Of a DNA stretch of 52,921 nucleotides, positions 39,523 to 47,111 are shown piece by piece (the first letter of the stretch is position 1; each line of letters starts with the position of its first letter). Origin of the DNA: Acidimicrobiales bacterium (GTDB lineage: Bacteria > Actinomycetota > Acidimicrobiia > Acidimicrobiales > Aldehydirespiratoraceae); assembly GCA_029247365.1 (NCBI GenBank), contig JAQWLJ010000045.1, forward strand, positions 1 through 52,921, in the 5' to 3' direction. Both the position numbers and the translations under genes were made by a program. The notes under the pieces were generated by a model, which worked only from the letters and a program-made list of their open reading frames with translations, was not told the DNA's origin and ran no database searches.

Positions 39523-41118
39523 TTATCGGCGTTGTGTCCATGCCATCGATGGGTCATCGATCTCGACGACCTCGTGGTCTTCAGTGAACGCGATGAAGCG
39601 ATCGAAGCCCTTCAGGAACCAGCGATCGTGGGTCACACAGATGACCGTGCCTGCGAACGCCTCAAGCCCGGCCTCAAGCGCCTCGGCCGACGCGACGTCG
39701 AGGTTGTCGGTCGGTTCGTCGAGGAGCAGGAGGTTGGCACCGTCGATCTCGAGCAAAAGGATCTGAAGTCGGGCCTGTTGGCCGCCCGAGAGCGTCTCGA
39801 ACGGCTGGTCAGCCTGGTTCTGGAGCTCGTAGCGGCGCAGGCGGGACATGGCCTGGCCCCGGTCGAGGTAGCGCTGAGCAAGAATCTCCAACACGGTGAG
39901 ACCGGCGAGTTCAGGATGATCGTGGGTCTGGTTGAAATGCCCTGCCTTGACCCGAGCGCCGAGGCGCCACGTACCTTCGTGCGCGACGTCACCACCGCCG
40001 AGGAGTCGAAGAAGGTGCGACTTGCCGGTGCCGTTGAGGCCGACGACAGCGACCCGTTCGCCGAACCACACTTCGAGCTCGAAGGGGAACGTGAGGTCGG
40101 TTAGCTCGAGGCCTTCGATGATGATGACGCGCTTGCCGGTGCGGCCACCCTCGAGGCGCATATCGATCTGCTGGTCCTTGGCGGCCTCCTGCGGTGCGCC
40201 CTTCTCGTCGAACTGTCGGAGCTTGGTCTCTGCAGCGCGAGCCTGACGACCGAGCTTGCTGGAGTCGACTTCCGAAGCGCGCTGCTTGCGCTCTTTCATG
40301 TGCGCCACGAGTCGCTTTCGCTCCTCTGACCAACGACGCTGCTCCTCGTTGATCGCCTCGATTCGTGCCTCACGCGCCTCAGCCCAGGTGGTGAACGATC
40401 CACCGTGCGTCCACGAACCCTTCGCCTCGATCGACACGACCTTGTGGGATGTGTCGGCGAGGAGCCCGCGATCGTGGCTGACGTAGAGGATCGCCTTGGG
40501 GCAGTCGTTGATGCGTTCGGTCAACCACTCCTTGCCCGGGACGTCGAGGAAGTTGTCGGGCTCGTCGAGCAGTAACACGTCGTGCTCGCCGCGAAGAAGG
40601 AACTCGAGCGCGAGTCGTTTCTGCTCACCGCCGGAGAATGTCGACATGGGGCGGTCGCTGACCTCAGCCCAGCCGAGGCCCAGCACGCGGTGAGCTGACT
40701 TTTCCCAGACAACCTCGGTTTCGTAGCCGCCAGCGCTCTCCCAGCGCTCGAGTGCACCCGCGTACGTCATGCCGTCGTCCTCGCCGGTGGCGAGGCGTGC
40801 CTCGGCGCGCTGCAGTCGCTCGGCTGCATCTTGGAGCGCGGGGTTTGCCAGAGACAGGTAGAGATCGCGGACCGTCGTGGCATCATCGATCGAACCGACC
40901 AGTTGGGTCATGACGCCGAGCGACCCATCGATGGACACGGTGCCTTCTCTGGCCTTCTCGGTGCCGGCGATGATCCGCATGATGGTGGTCTTGCCTGCAC
41001 CGTTTGCACCGACGAGCGCCACGTGTTCGCCATCGCCGACGCGAAACGACACGTCGTCGATGATCGACTGCCCACCCGGAACCGACCACCCGACGTGACT
41101 GACCTGAATGGCGCCCAT
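39523..41118 (-). CDS. ABC-F family ATPase (ribosome-associated type)
   Basis: A 531-residue protein with two ABC ATPase domains and no membrane part. The first has GANGAGKT, FSGGEQKRLALE and LLLDEPDNFLD; a charged linker of about 80 residues (EAINEEQRRWSEERKRLVAHMKERKQ) follows; the second has GLNGTGKS, LSGGQQARLQ and LLLDEPTDNLD. ABC-F proteins bind the ribosomal E site and relieve stalled translation or confer antibiotic protection; which applies is not clear. TACCGT 6 bases before the ATG at 41118 supports the start over the long upstream frame. Divergent from the NUDIX gene. Confidence 0.9.
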   Translation of the reverse strand: MGAIQVSHVGWSVPGGQSIIDDVSFRVGDGEHVALVGANGAGKTTIMRIIAGTEKAREGTVSIDGSLGVMTQLVGSIDDATTVRDLYLSLANPALQDAAERLQRAEARLATGEDDGMTYAGALERWESAGGYETEVVWEKSAHRVLGLGWAEVSDRPMSTFSGGEQKRLALEFLLRGEHDVLLLDEPDNFLDVPGKEWLTERINDCPKAILYVSHDRGLLADTSHKVVSIEAKGSWTHGGSFTTWAEAREARIEAINEEQRRWSEERKRLVAHMKERKQRASEVDSSKLGRQARAAETKLRQFDEKGAPQEAAKDQQIDMRLEGGRTGKRVIIIEGLELTDLTFPFELEVWFGERVAVVGLNGTGKSHLLRLLGGGDVAHEGTWRLGARVKAGHFNQTHDHPELAGLTVLEILAQRYLDRGQAMSRLRRYELQNQADQPFETLSGGQQARLQILLLEIDGANLLLLDEPTDNLDVASAEALEAGLEAFAGTVICVTHDRWFLKGFDRFIAFTEDHEVVEIDDPSMAWTQRR

Positions 41119-41124
41119 TCGCGA

Positions 41125-41144
41125 ACGGTAGCCACATCTAGGGT
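41125..41144. promoter_or_regulatory. Back-to-back -10 boxes for ABC-F (-) and NUDIX (+)
   Basis: TACCGT reads on the minus strand at 41130-41125, 6 bases before the ABC-F ATG; TAGGGT reads on the plus strand at 41139-41144, 7 bases before the NUDIX ATG. The 33-bp gap and the 8-bp spacing between boxes equal those at 26101-26120. Confidence 0.55.
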
Positions 41145-41151
41145 GAGCCTC

Positions 41152-41688
41152 ATGGTGATTCCCGGCGAATGGTCCGTTCACGGCGAGCGGTCGATCTACG
41201 ACTCCGAATGGATGAGCCTGCGGATGGTCGATGTCGAAACCCCGTCTGGCACGCGGTTCGAACACCATGTCGTTCGCATGCCAAACCACGCAGCCGGGAC
41301 CCTGGTCGTGGTCGAGGGGCGCGTCTTATTGATCTGGCGTCACCGGTTCGTAACCGATTCCTGGGGCTGGGAAATTCCGGCCGGACGCATCGATGTGGGG
41401 GAGTCCGTGGCTGAGGCCGCCGTTCGCGAATGCATCGAAGAGACGGGCTGGCAACCAGGCGTGACAACGCCGCTCATCGACTGGCATCCGTGCAACGGGT
41501 CGATCGACCTCACGTTCCACGTCGTTCGTGCGACCGATGCCAAGCACGTGGGTGAGCCGACAGATCTCGATGAAGCTGCAGCGGTCGACTGGGTGCCGCT
41601 CGACGATATTCGGCTGATGCTGCGTAACGGTGAGATCGGCGATGGGCTGTCGGTCGTGGCGCTGCTGGCCGAGCTCGCCGGGGTGTAG
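41152..41688 (+). CDS. NUDIX hydrolase, ADP-ribose pyrophosphatase-like
   Basis: A 178-residue NUDIX protein. The box from Gly78 to Trp100 (GRIDVGESVAEAAV then RECIEETGW) fits GX5EX7REUXEEXGU exactly, and WGWEIPAG precedes it as in ADP-ribose pyrophosphatases. It likely hydrolyses a nucleoside diphosphate linked to another group. The ATG at 41152 is fixed by its -10 box; the long frame that opens upstream is antisense to the ABC-F gene. Confidence 0.88.
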   Translation: MVIPGEWSVHGERSIYDSEWMSLRMVDVETPSGTRFEHHVVRMPNHAAGTLVVVEGRVLLIWRHRFVTDSWGWEIPAGRIDVGESVAEAAVRECIEETGWQPGVTTPLIDWHPCNGSIDLTFHVVRATDAKHVGEPTDLDEAAAVDWVPLDDIRLMLRNGEIGDGLSVVALLAELAGV

Positions 41689-41723
41689 GTCCAAAGCGGA
41701 CATCGATACGCCACAATGGGCCT

Positions 41724-42164
41724 ATGCCGATGCGCCAGGACTGCAAGTACTTCGAGTCCCGCACGTATGCCAATGGCGACACCGTGCGGAAGTGTGACCT
41801 CGACCTCGCCCCCGAGGCGCCGTGGCGATGCCCTGACGACTGTCCGAAGTACACCCGACGGATGGCTGACGTGAACTGGGCGCACGGCAGCCTCGTCACG
41901 CCCGAGACTCCACAAGAACCGGCGAGCCTCGGCGAAGATGATTCGATCGCGGCCCTGCTCGACGCCGCTGAGGACATCATCAACGATGCCACCCCGAGTG
42001 TCTTGGCCGACCTTGAGAAGGAACGGCAGAAGCGCTCGGCAAAGGGGATGGGCCGACTGAAGCGGCGGAAGGACACGCGCGGTCGCCAGTTTGGCGGCAA
42101 GACGAAGGCCCCGAGAGAAAGCCTCTCGGACAAGCTGAAGCGCCGGTACCGCGAAGGCGGTTGA
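41724..42164 (+). CDS. Small Cys4 protein, unknown function, upstream of sufD
   Basis: A 146-residue hydrophilic protein. The first 45 residues hold four cysteines in QDCKYF, RKCDLD and RCPDDCPKY (Cys7, 24, 36, 40), a pattern fit to bind zinc or an Fe-S cluster. The C-terminal 60 residues are strongly basic (KERQKRSAKGMGRLKRRKD), suggesting nucleic acid or ribosome contact. I do not recognise the family. It precedes sufD by 52 bp but the suf operator lies between them, so it is probably not part of that unit. Confidence 0.68.
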   Translation: MPMRQDCKYFESRTYANGDTVRKCDLDLAPEAPWRCPDDCPKYTRRMADVNWAHGSLVTPETPQEPASLGEDDSIAALLDAAEDIINDATPSVLADLEKERQKRSAKGMGRLKRRKDTRGRQFGGKTKAPRESLSDKLKRRYREGG

Positions 42165-42187
42165 GCCACGCCGCCTAGCACCGCTGA

Positions 42188-42211
42188 TTAGCACTACGGC
42201 GGTAGGATTAA
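42188..42211 (+). promoter_or_regulatory. suf operator overlapping the sufD promoter
   Basis: TTAGCACTACG and GTAGGATTAA form an imperfect palindrome, 19 of 24 positions identical to the site before the second sufC. TAGGAT (42203-42208) in the right half is a -10 box 8 bases before the GTG of sufD, so a bound repressor would block a leaderless transcript. Confidence 0.72.
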
Positions 42212-42216
42212 CCCCC

Positions 42217-43503
42217 GTGTCCCCTGTCTTTTCCCCCGTAGCTGCGGGCGCGCTCGGAGGCCCGCAGTGGCTGATCGATCGCCGTATTGCCGCTGCTGAA
42301 GCCTTCGAGTCGACCCCGCGTCCTGACGCCTCCGCTGAGGAGTGGCGGTACAGCCGTATCGGCGAGCTCGACCTCGACGGGTTCACGCCAGCAACCGAGT
42401 TCGGCAATGCCCCGATGCCCCGCCTCGACGTCGAACCTGCCGCCCTGATCCGTTGCGTCAACGGCCGCGTGATGTATACCGACGTTGACCAAGAGCTGAT
42501 CGACCGTGGCGTCCACATCGGCCCACTGGCCGAAGACGAGAACGGCGAAACCCGACTCGGTTCGGTGGCCGCCGATGCCGGTGATTACTTCACCCTCCTC
42601 AATGATGCCTTCATGGACTGGCCGCTGCTCATCGACATCCCGCGCGGCGTCGTCATCGAGCGTCCGATCGTCGTCACCCATCACGCGGCCGGTGATGGGG
42701 GCGCGGCGTTCCCTCGCCTCGTCGTCCGAGTCGGTGAGAACGCCCAGGCCAATGTGATGGACCTCCACACGTCTGAGGCCGATGACCACATCTTGATGTG
42801 CCCCGTCGTCGAACTTGATGTCGAGTCAGCCGGGCGGCTCGGATATCTGAAGGTCCAAGAGCAGGGCGCCCACACGTGGCAGTTCGGGTCGGTGTTGGCT
42901 CGAGCTGAGAAAGATGCAACCGTCTCGGCCGCCACGGCTGCATTCGGCGGCGAGTACGCCCGTACGCGAGCCGATACCCGCCTCGTCGGGCGTGGTGCGC
43001 ACGGCGACCTGATGGCGATCTACTTCGGCGAGGGCGACCAGACCCTCGACTTCCGTACCTACCAGGACCACGTCGCCCCCGATACGACGTCGAATTTGCT
43101 CTACAAGGGTGTCGTTGCTCGTGCCTCCCGCCGGATCTCCACCGGTCTCATCCGGGTCCGTCCTGATGCCCGCGGTACCAATGCTTTTCAGACCAACCGC
43201 AACCTGAAGCTCAGTGACAAGGCGTGGGCAGAGTCGGTTCCAAACCTCGAGATCGAGAACAACGACGTCAAGTGCAGCCATGCCTCGACCGTCAGCCCGG
43301 TCGACGAGGAGCAACGGTTCTACCTTGAGTCGCGGGGCGTACCGACCGACGAAGCGGAGCGACTGATCGTCGCTGGGTTCCTCGGAGAAGTTTTGGCCAA
43401 TATCCCCGTTCCGTCGGCGGCCCCCGCACTCAAGCTCGCCATCGCCGACAAACTCGCCCGCCAACGTGAGCTCGAATCAGCGAAGATGAAGCCGGTCGCA
43501 TGA
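42217..43503 (+). CDS. sufD: SufD, SufBCD complex subunit
   Basis: A 428-residue SufD. The N-terminal RRIAAAEAFESTPRPDASAEEWRYSRIGELDLDGF is the SufD WRYT/S-type region; the body is a right-handed beta-helix and the end has KCSHASTVSPVDEEQRFYLESRGVPTDEAERLIVAGFLGEVL, the SufB/SufD interface containing the conserved Cys and His. It supports iron entry and scaffold assembly with SufB and SufC. The GTG at 42217 is 8 bases after the -10 box, so the message is leaderless. It overlaps the Rieske gene by 4 bases (ATGA). Confidence 0.94.
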   Translation: MSPVFSPVAAGALGGPQWLIDRRIAAAEAFESTPRPDASAEEWRYSRIGELDLDGFTPATEFGNAPMPRLDVEPAALIRCVNGRVMYTDVDQELIDRGVHIGPLAEDENGETRLGSVAADAGDYFTLLNDAFMDWPLLIDIPRGVVIERPIVVTHHAAGDGGAAFPRLVVRVGENAQANVMDLHTSEADDHILMCPVVELDVESAGRLGYLKVQEQGAHTWQFGSVLARAEKDATVSAATAAFGGEYARTRADTRLVGRGAHGDLMAIYFGEGDQTLDFRTYQDHVAPDTTSNLLYKGVVARASRRISTGLIRVRPDARGTNAFQTNRNLKLSDKAWAESVPNLEIENNDVKCSHASTVSPVDEEQRFYLESRGVPTDEAERLIVAGFLGEVLANIPVPSAAPALKLAIADKLARQRELESAKMKPVA

Positions 43504-43829
43504 CGACCTACACACTCTTTCCGCTTGAGACGATGGAGCCCGGCACCGCCCAGAAGGTCTCGATCAACGGCCGTGACATCGCCGTCGTGCGCATCGACGA
43601 CGACGTCTACGCCATCGGCGATACGTGCAGCCACGCTGATGTCTCGCTCTCCGAGGGCTTCGTCGAGGCCGACGACTTCGCCATCGAGTGCGAGCGTCAT
43701 GGCGCCCTCTTCGACCTGAAGACCGGCGAACCGCTGTCGTTGCCTGCGCTCCGCCCCGTGCCCAGCTACGACATCGCTGTGGTCGACGGCGACGTAGTGC
43801 TCACGATTTCTGAGGAGGCGGCCGAATGA
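43500..43829 (+). CDS. Rieske-type [2Fe-2S] ferredoxin in the suf unit
   Basis: A 109-residue Rieske protein. Cys43/His45 in DTCSHADVSLSEG and Cys64/His67 in IECERHGALFDLKTG are the cluster ligands, spaced as in dioxygenase-type ferredoxins. It is sandwiched between sufD and sufC with 4-base overlaps on each side, so it is co-translated with the scaffold. The expected role is electron supply during cluster assembly or release; this is inferred from position, which recurs in actinobacterial suf operons. Confidence 0.9.
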   Translation: MTTYTLFPLETMEPGTAQKVSINGRDIAVVRIDDDVYAIGDTCSHADVSLSEGFVEADDFAIECERHGALFDLKTGEPLSLPALRPVPSYDIAVVDGDVVLTISEEAAE

Positions 43830-44608
43830 GTCAGCTGATCATCGAAGGGCTGCGTGCTGCGGTCGACGGGCAGGAGATTCTGAAAGGGGTTGATCTCGTC
43901 GTCGGTTCTGGTGAGGTCCACGCCGTCATGGGCCCCAATGGCTCAGGGAAATCCACACTTTCGCACGTGATCGCTGGTCGTCCCGGCTACGAGGTACTCG
44001 GCGGGTCGGTTCGCATCGACGACGTGGAGCTGCTCGACAAGCCCACGTGGCAGCGCGCCGAGGCCGGGCTGTTCCTCGCCATGCAGTACCCGACCGAGGT
44101 TCCCGGCGTCGCCCTGCGCGACATGCTCGCTGCGTCGGTGCGCACGCTCGGCGACTCGAGCGAAATCGGCGAGCGGATGCGAACCGAGGCCGAACGCATT
44201 GGCTTCGGAAGCCAGTTCCTCGAACGGCCCCTCAACGTCGACCTGTCCGGCGGTGAGAAGAAGCGCAACGAGACGTTGCAGCTCGGTGTGCTCCGTCCGG
44301 CCTTCGCTATTCTCGACGAACTGGACTCGGGTCTCGATGTCGACGCGCTTCGCCTCGTCAGCCGTCGGGTCGAGGAAGCCACCTCCGAAGAGGGTCTTGG
44401 CGTGCTCGCAATTACGCACTACAGCCGTCTGTTCGAGCAGCTCAAGCCCGACACAGTCCATGTGTTTGCCGACGGCAAGATTCAGGAGTCGGGCGGCCCT
44501 GAACTCGCCACCGAGCTCGAAGACACTGGCTACGAGCGCTGGGTCAGTGCCCCTGCAACCACGAGCGCTGGTTTGCTCGACGATCCCTTCGCGGATCCGT
44601 TCGCGTAG
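43826..44608 (+). CDS. sufC: SufC ATPase, paralogue 1 (sufD unit)
   Basis: A 260-residue SufC, the ABC ATPase of the SufBCD complex. Walker A GPNGSGKS spans 36-43, the signature is LSGGEKKRNE, the Q-loop YPTEVPGV is SufC-like and the His switch is AITHYSRL. The Walker B region reads AILDELDSGLDVD, where SufC usually has ILDETDSGLD; the Thr to Leu change is conservative for catalysis since Glu is kept. A second SufC lies at 50288-51046, so the genome has two. The last 20 residues (TTSAGLLDDPFADPFA) are an acidic tail absent from the other copy. Confidence 0.93.
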   Translation: MSQLIIEGLRAAVDGQEILKGVDLVVGSGEVHAVMGPNGSGKSTLSHVIAGRPGYEVLGGSVRIDDVELLDKPTWQRAEAGLFLAMQYPTEVPGVALRDMLAASVRTLGDSSEIGERMRTEAERIGFGSQFLERPLNVDLSGGEKKRNETLQLGVLRPAFAILDELDSGLDVDALRLVSRRVEEATSEEGLGVLAITHYSRLFEQLKPDTVHVFADGKIQESGGPELATELEDTGYERWVSAPATTSAGLLDDPFADPFA

Positions 44609-44641
44609 CGTTTGGGTTGAGCGGTTCCGACTCGACGTCGA

Positions 44642-45613
44642 CTACGGCTCGACGATCTCGGGGTCGAACTCGCCACCGATCTCGTCCCAGATGACGATTC
44701 CGGATCCATGCTGCGCAATCCACTGTGCGACGCTGCCGGCCAGGCCGGCCACCAGCCCGAGGATCGGGATCAGGCTCAGGACGGTACCGGCGAGGTTGAT
44801 GCTGACGATCACCACGTTGATCACAAGCACCGGCCTGGCGACGGTCGTCCAACGCGGCTGGACGAGTGCCATGACGCTGCGCCACGGCTTGTGATCGGGC
44901 GGCCCCGCGTAAAGCGACGTGAGTGCTAGCCACATGAACGGGTAGAAGTAGATGATGAGCGCGATGGTGAGCGGTACGGCGACGGCGTATGCGAACGGCG
45001 TGATCAGGATCGAAAGTGCCCAGAGCCCTGCCACGACACCCAAGACCGAGAGGTAGCACACGGTCCATAGCAAGCTGATACCGGCGTGACGTTTGAACCG
45101 CTTGAGGCTCATCGACCATGCACCAGCGAATGCCACTGAGCCGCCCTTGTAGCGGTTTGCCAGCAAGATGATGGCCGTGCTGTAGGCCAGCACGGAGACC
45201 GGGAAGGTGTAGAGGAGTGCAGCGACGGTCGCGATCCAGAAGAAGGCGGTCGGGCTCCATCGGATGGAGTCCTGAAACGCCTGGTCGCTCGGATCGGAGC
45301 TGGGATTCCAGCTGTCGGCTGTCATCTTGTCGAGAATCTCGCCAAACCCGGGTTCGAGCGACTGCGCAGCACCGACACCGACAACGATGATCGCGGGCAG
45401 CAGGGCAACGAAGTAGAGCGCAGCGATGCCGACCAGCGGGCCGATGGTCTGCATGCCGAGGTGCCACGTCTCCGTCACGACACCGCCCCGATGTCGAGGC
45501 GGAGCGGCCACGTGCTTCGGGGCGCGGTGCTCGGTCCATTGCGAACCATCCCAGTACCGGTACTGCGTCGGATCTTCGGGGTCGTCGTGCCAGGCCGCGG
45601 GGACTTCGTGCAT
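44642..45613 (-). CDS. DUF2510 membrane protein, copy 1
   Basis: A 323-residue membrane protein. The N-terminus WHDDPEDPTQYRYWDGSQWTEHRAPK is a DUF2510 module (short WYxDP...RYWDGxxWT motif of actinobacterial membrane proteins); six or so hydrophobic segments follow, and the end IVIWDEIGGEFDPEIVEP is acidic. The overall layout resembles DUF4013-type membrane proteins. Function unknown. The protein at 47108-48076 has the same architecture. It converges on the sufC gene with a 33-bp gap. Confidence 0.75.
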   Translation of the reverse strand: MHEVPAAWHDDPEDPTQYRYWDGSQWTEHRAPKHVAAPPRHRGGVVTETWHLGMQTIGPLVGIAALYFVALLPAIIVVGVGAAQSLEPGFGEILDKMTADSWNPSSDPSDQAFQDSIRWSPTAFFWIATVAALLYTFPVSVLAYSTAIILLANRYKGGSVAFAGAWSMSLKRFKRHAGISLLWTVCYLSVLGVVAGLWALSILITPFAYAVAVPLTIALIIYFYPFMWLALTSLYAGPPDHKPWRSVMALVQPRWTTVARPVLVINVVIVSINLAGTVLSLIPILGLVAGLAGSVAQWIAQHGSGIVIWDEIGGEFDPEIVEP

Positions 45614-45623
45614 GTGTACCCAG

Positions 45624-45629
45624 ACTGTA
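45624..45629 (-). promoter_or_regulatory. -10 box TACAGT of the DUF2510 gene
   Basis: TACAGT on the minus strand lies 10 bases before the ATG at 45613, leaving at most a few leader bases. Confidence 0.4.
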
Positions 45630-45654
45630 GTGGTGCTGCCTCCCGGAGGCTCCG

Positions 45655-46416
45655 TCAGTTGATCCGCCCGTAGAAGGTCTGGAGGGCGGACGCCGACAGG
45701 CCGATGCCTGGTCGGTTGTTGTACGCGAACACGACAAGGAGGCGGGTCGTGGGCCCTTCCGTCGGCGTGACTCGGTGCATTGCGTCATGGCCGCGGAAAA
45801 GGACGAGGTCTCCCGGTGCGAAGTCGAGCCCATCCACGGGTTCGGTCCCGTCGAGGATTGCACCAACACGGTCATGGACTGCTGGGTCGGTGCGGACCTC
45901 CGGCACGTACTCAAACCGGCCGCCCGCATCGGGGGCCTGCAGCAGCATGGTCACCGCGAACGACGAGTTGTCGAAGTGCCAGCCGAGCTCGCGGCCCTCG
46001 GACGCGTAGTGGACGTTGATCGATGAAAGTTCATCGGCGTAGGGATGGATCTCGTCGATCTCTAACACGGCGCACAGGAAGGCACGGAACGCGTCGTCGC
46101 TGTAGACGTCGCGCAATGGGGAGTCAGCTGGGATCTGGTCGTCGGCGATCAGGCCCTTCGAACTGACAACCTGGCGGTTGTATGAGTGGTCCTCCGGTCG
46201 CGAAAGATCGGGGTCGGTCAGCCACACGTTGTGGGTTGACTCGGCATAGAACGCGTTGGCTTCCCGCGCAACCGCATCGGCAACCACGCGGTCGATCATC
46301 TCGATGGGGAAGAAATCCCGGAGCACCAATGTGCCGGTCTGTCGCAAGGTGGTGCGGCACGCGGCACGGTAGTCGGCCCGGTCGATGGGGTGAGCCTCGG
46401 AGTCGATCAACCGCAC
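45655..46416 (-). CDS. 2-oxoglutarate/Fe(II)-dependent oxygenase-like protein (HalD/ArpA-like)
   Basis: A 253-residue double-stranded beta-helix protein. GWHFDNSSFAVTMLLQAP provides His147 and Asp149, MHRVTP provides His214, and Arg225 in TTRLLVVFAY should bind 2-oxoglutarate, so the full facial triad is present and it should hydroxylate rather than halogenate. Overall it resembles the HalD/BesD and ArpA-like proteins as I know them. The substrate, possibly a free amino acid or small acid, is unknown. It starts with a GTG at 46416 preceded at 8 bases by TACCGT. Confidence 0.72.
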   Translation of the reverse strand: MRLIDSEAHPIDRADYRAACRTTLRQTGTLVLRDFFPIEMIDRVVADAVAREANAFYAESTHNVWLTDPDLSRPEDHSYNRQVVSSKGLIADDQIPADSPLRDVYSDDAFRAFLCAVLEIDEIHPYADELSSINVHYASEGRELGWHFDNSSFAVTMLLQAPDAGGRFEYVPEVRTDPAVHDRVGAILDGTEPVDGLDFAPGDLVLFRGHDAMHRVTPTEGPTTRLLVVFAYNNRPGIGLSASALQTFYGRIN

Positions 46417-46424
46417 GGCACGGA

Positions 46425-46442
46425 ACGGTAGCGGTTTAGGCT
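46425..46442. promoter_or_regulatory. Back-to-back -10 boxes for the oxygenase (-) and Cys-rich protein (+)
   Basis: TACCGT on the minus strand (46430-46425) precedes the oxygenase GTG by 8 bases; TAGGCT on the plus strand (46437-46442) precedes the GTG at 46449 by 6 bases. Third example of this overlapping divergent arrangement. Confidence 0.52.
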
Positions 46443-46448
46443 CGCACT

Positions 46449-47111
46449 GTGACCGTGCCGTCTGAACACTTCGAACAGTTCATCGACCCGGTCGATGGGA
46501 CCCGTTGGCGAGTTGACCTTGGCTTTCTTGGGTCGCGGTGGCGCTGTATCTGGGGCGTTGGCTGCAAGGGCATCCTCGACGAGCCGGCCGAGGAGCTGCA
46601 GCAGGGTTGCTGTTCAGTTGGGGTCGAACTCGTCGACGAGGACGAGGCGATGATGATCTCGGCCCTGGCCGCAGTGATCGATCCGAAGCGCTTTCAGTTC
46701 ATCGACCAAGCCCACGCGACCGGTCTGTTTCGAGACAATCAACGGTTCACGGCGCTCGCTGACGGCGCATGTATCTTCCTCAACCGGCCGGGCTTTGCGG
46801 GCGGTGCCGGCTGCGCGTTGCACCTCCAGGCGCTTGCAGATGGCGATCGGCCGCTGGACGTAAAGCCGTTCGTGTGTTCACAGCTGCCGCTTCGTGTCGA
46901 TCGAGACAACGACGGCAGTCGAACCCTTCGGCGGTGGGCCCGTCGCGACTGGGGAGACGATGCCACGATGGCGTGGTGCTGCACCGAGGAAGGTGAGGCC
47001 TATGTGGGCGACCAGGCCACGGCGGACGAGTTAGCGGCGGAGCTCGTGGCGATCGTCGGGCCGGAGGTCGCCGTGGCCATACGCGATCGGCTCCACGAGC
47101 GACCGTCCTAG
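46449..47111 (+). CDS. Cys-rich protein, possible DUF3109/YkgJ-like metal-binding protein
   Basis: A 220-residue soluble protein with cysteines in CIWGVGCKG, QQGCCSVGVEL, GACIFLNRPG, GAGCALHLQAL, FVCSQLPLRV and AWCCTEEGEAY. The order (single Cys before a GCCS pair, then a GCALH block and a KPxxCxxxPL strand) resembles the DUF3109 and YkgJ families of putative iron- or zinc-binding proteins, but I cannot confirm membership. The GTG at 46449 has a -10 box 6 bases ahead. It overlaps the end of the convergent DUF2510 gene by 4 bases. Confidence 0.65.
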   Translation: MTVPSEHFEQFIDPVDGTRWRVDLGFLGSRWRCIWGVGCKGILDEPAEELQQGCCSVGVELVDEDEAMMISALAAVIDPKRFQFIDQAHATGLFRDNQRFTALADGACIFLNRPGFAGGAGCALHLQALADGDRPLDVKPFVCSQLPLRVDRDNDGSRTLRRWARRDWGDDATMAWCCTEEGEAYVGDQATADELAAELVAIVGPEVAVAIRDRLHERPS

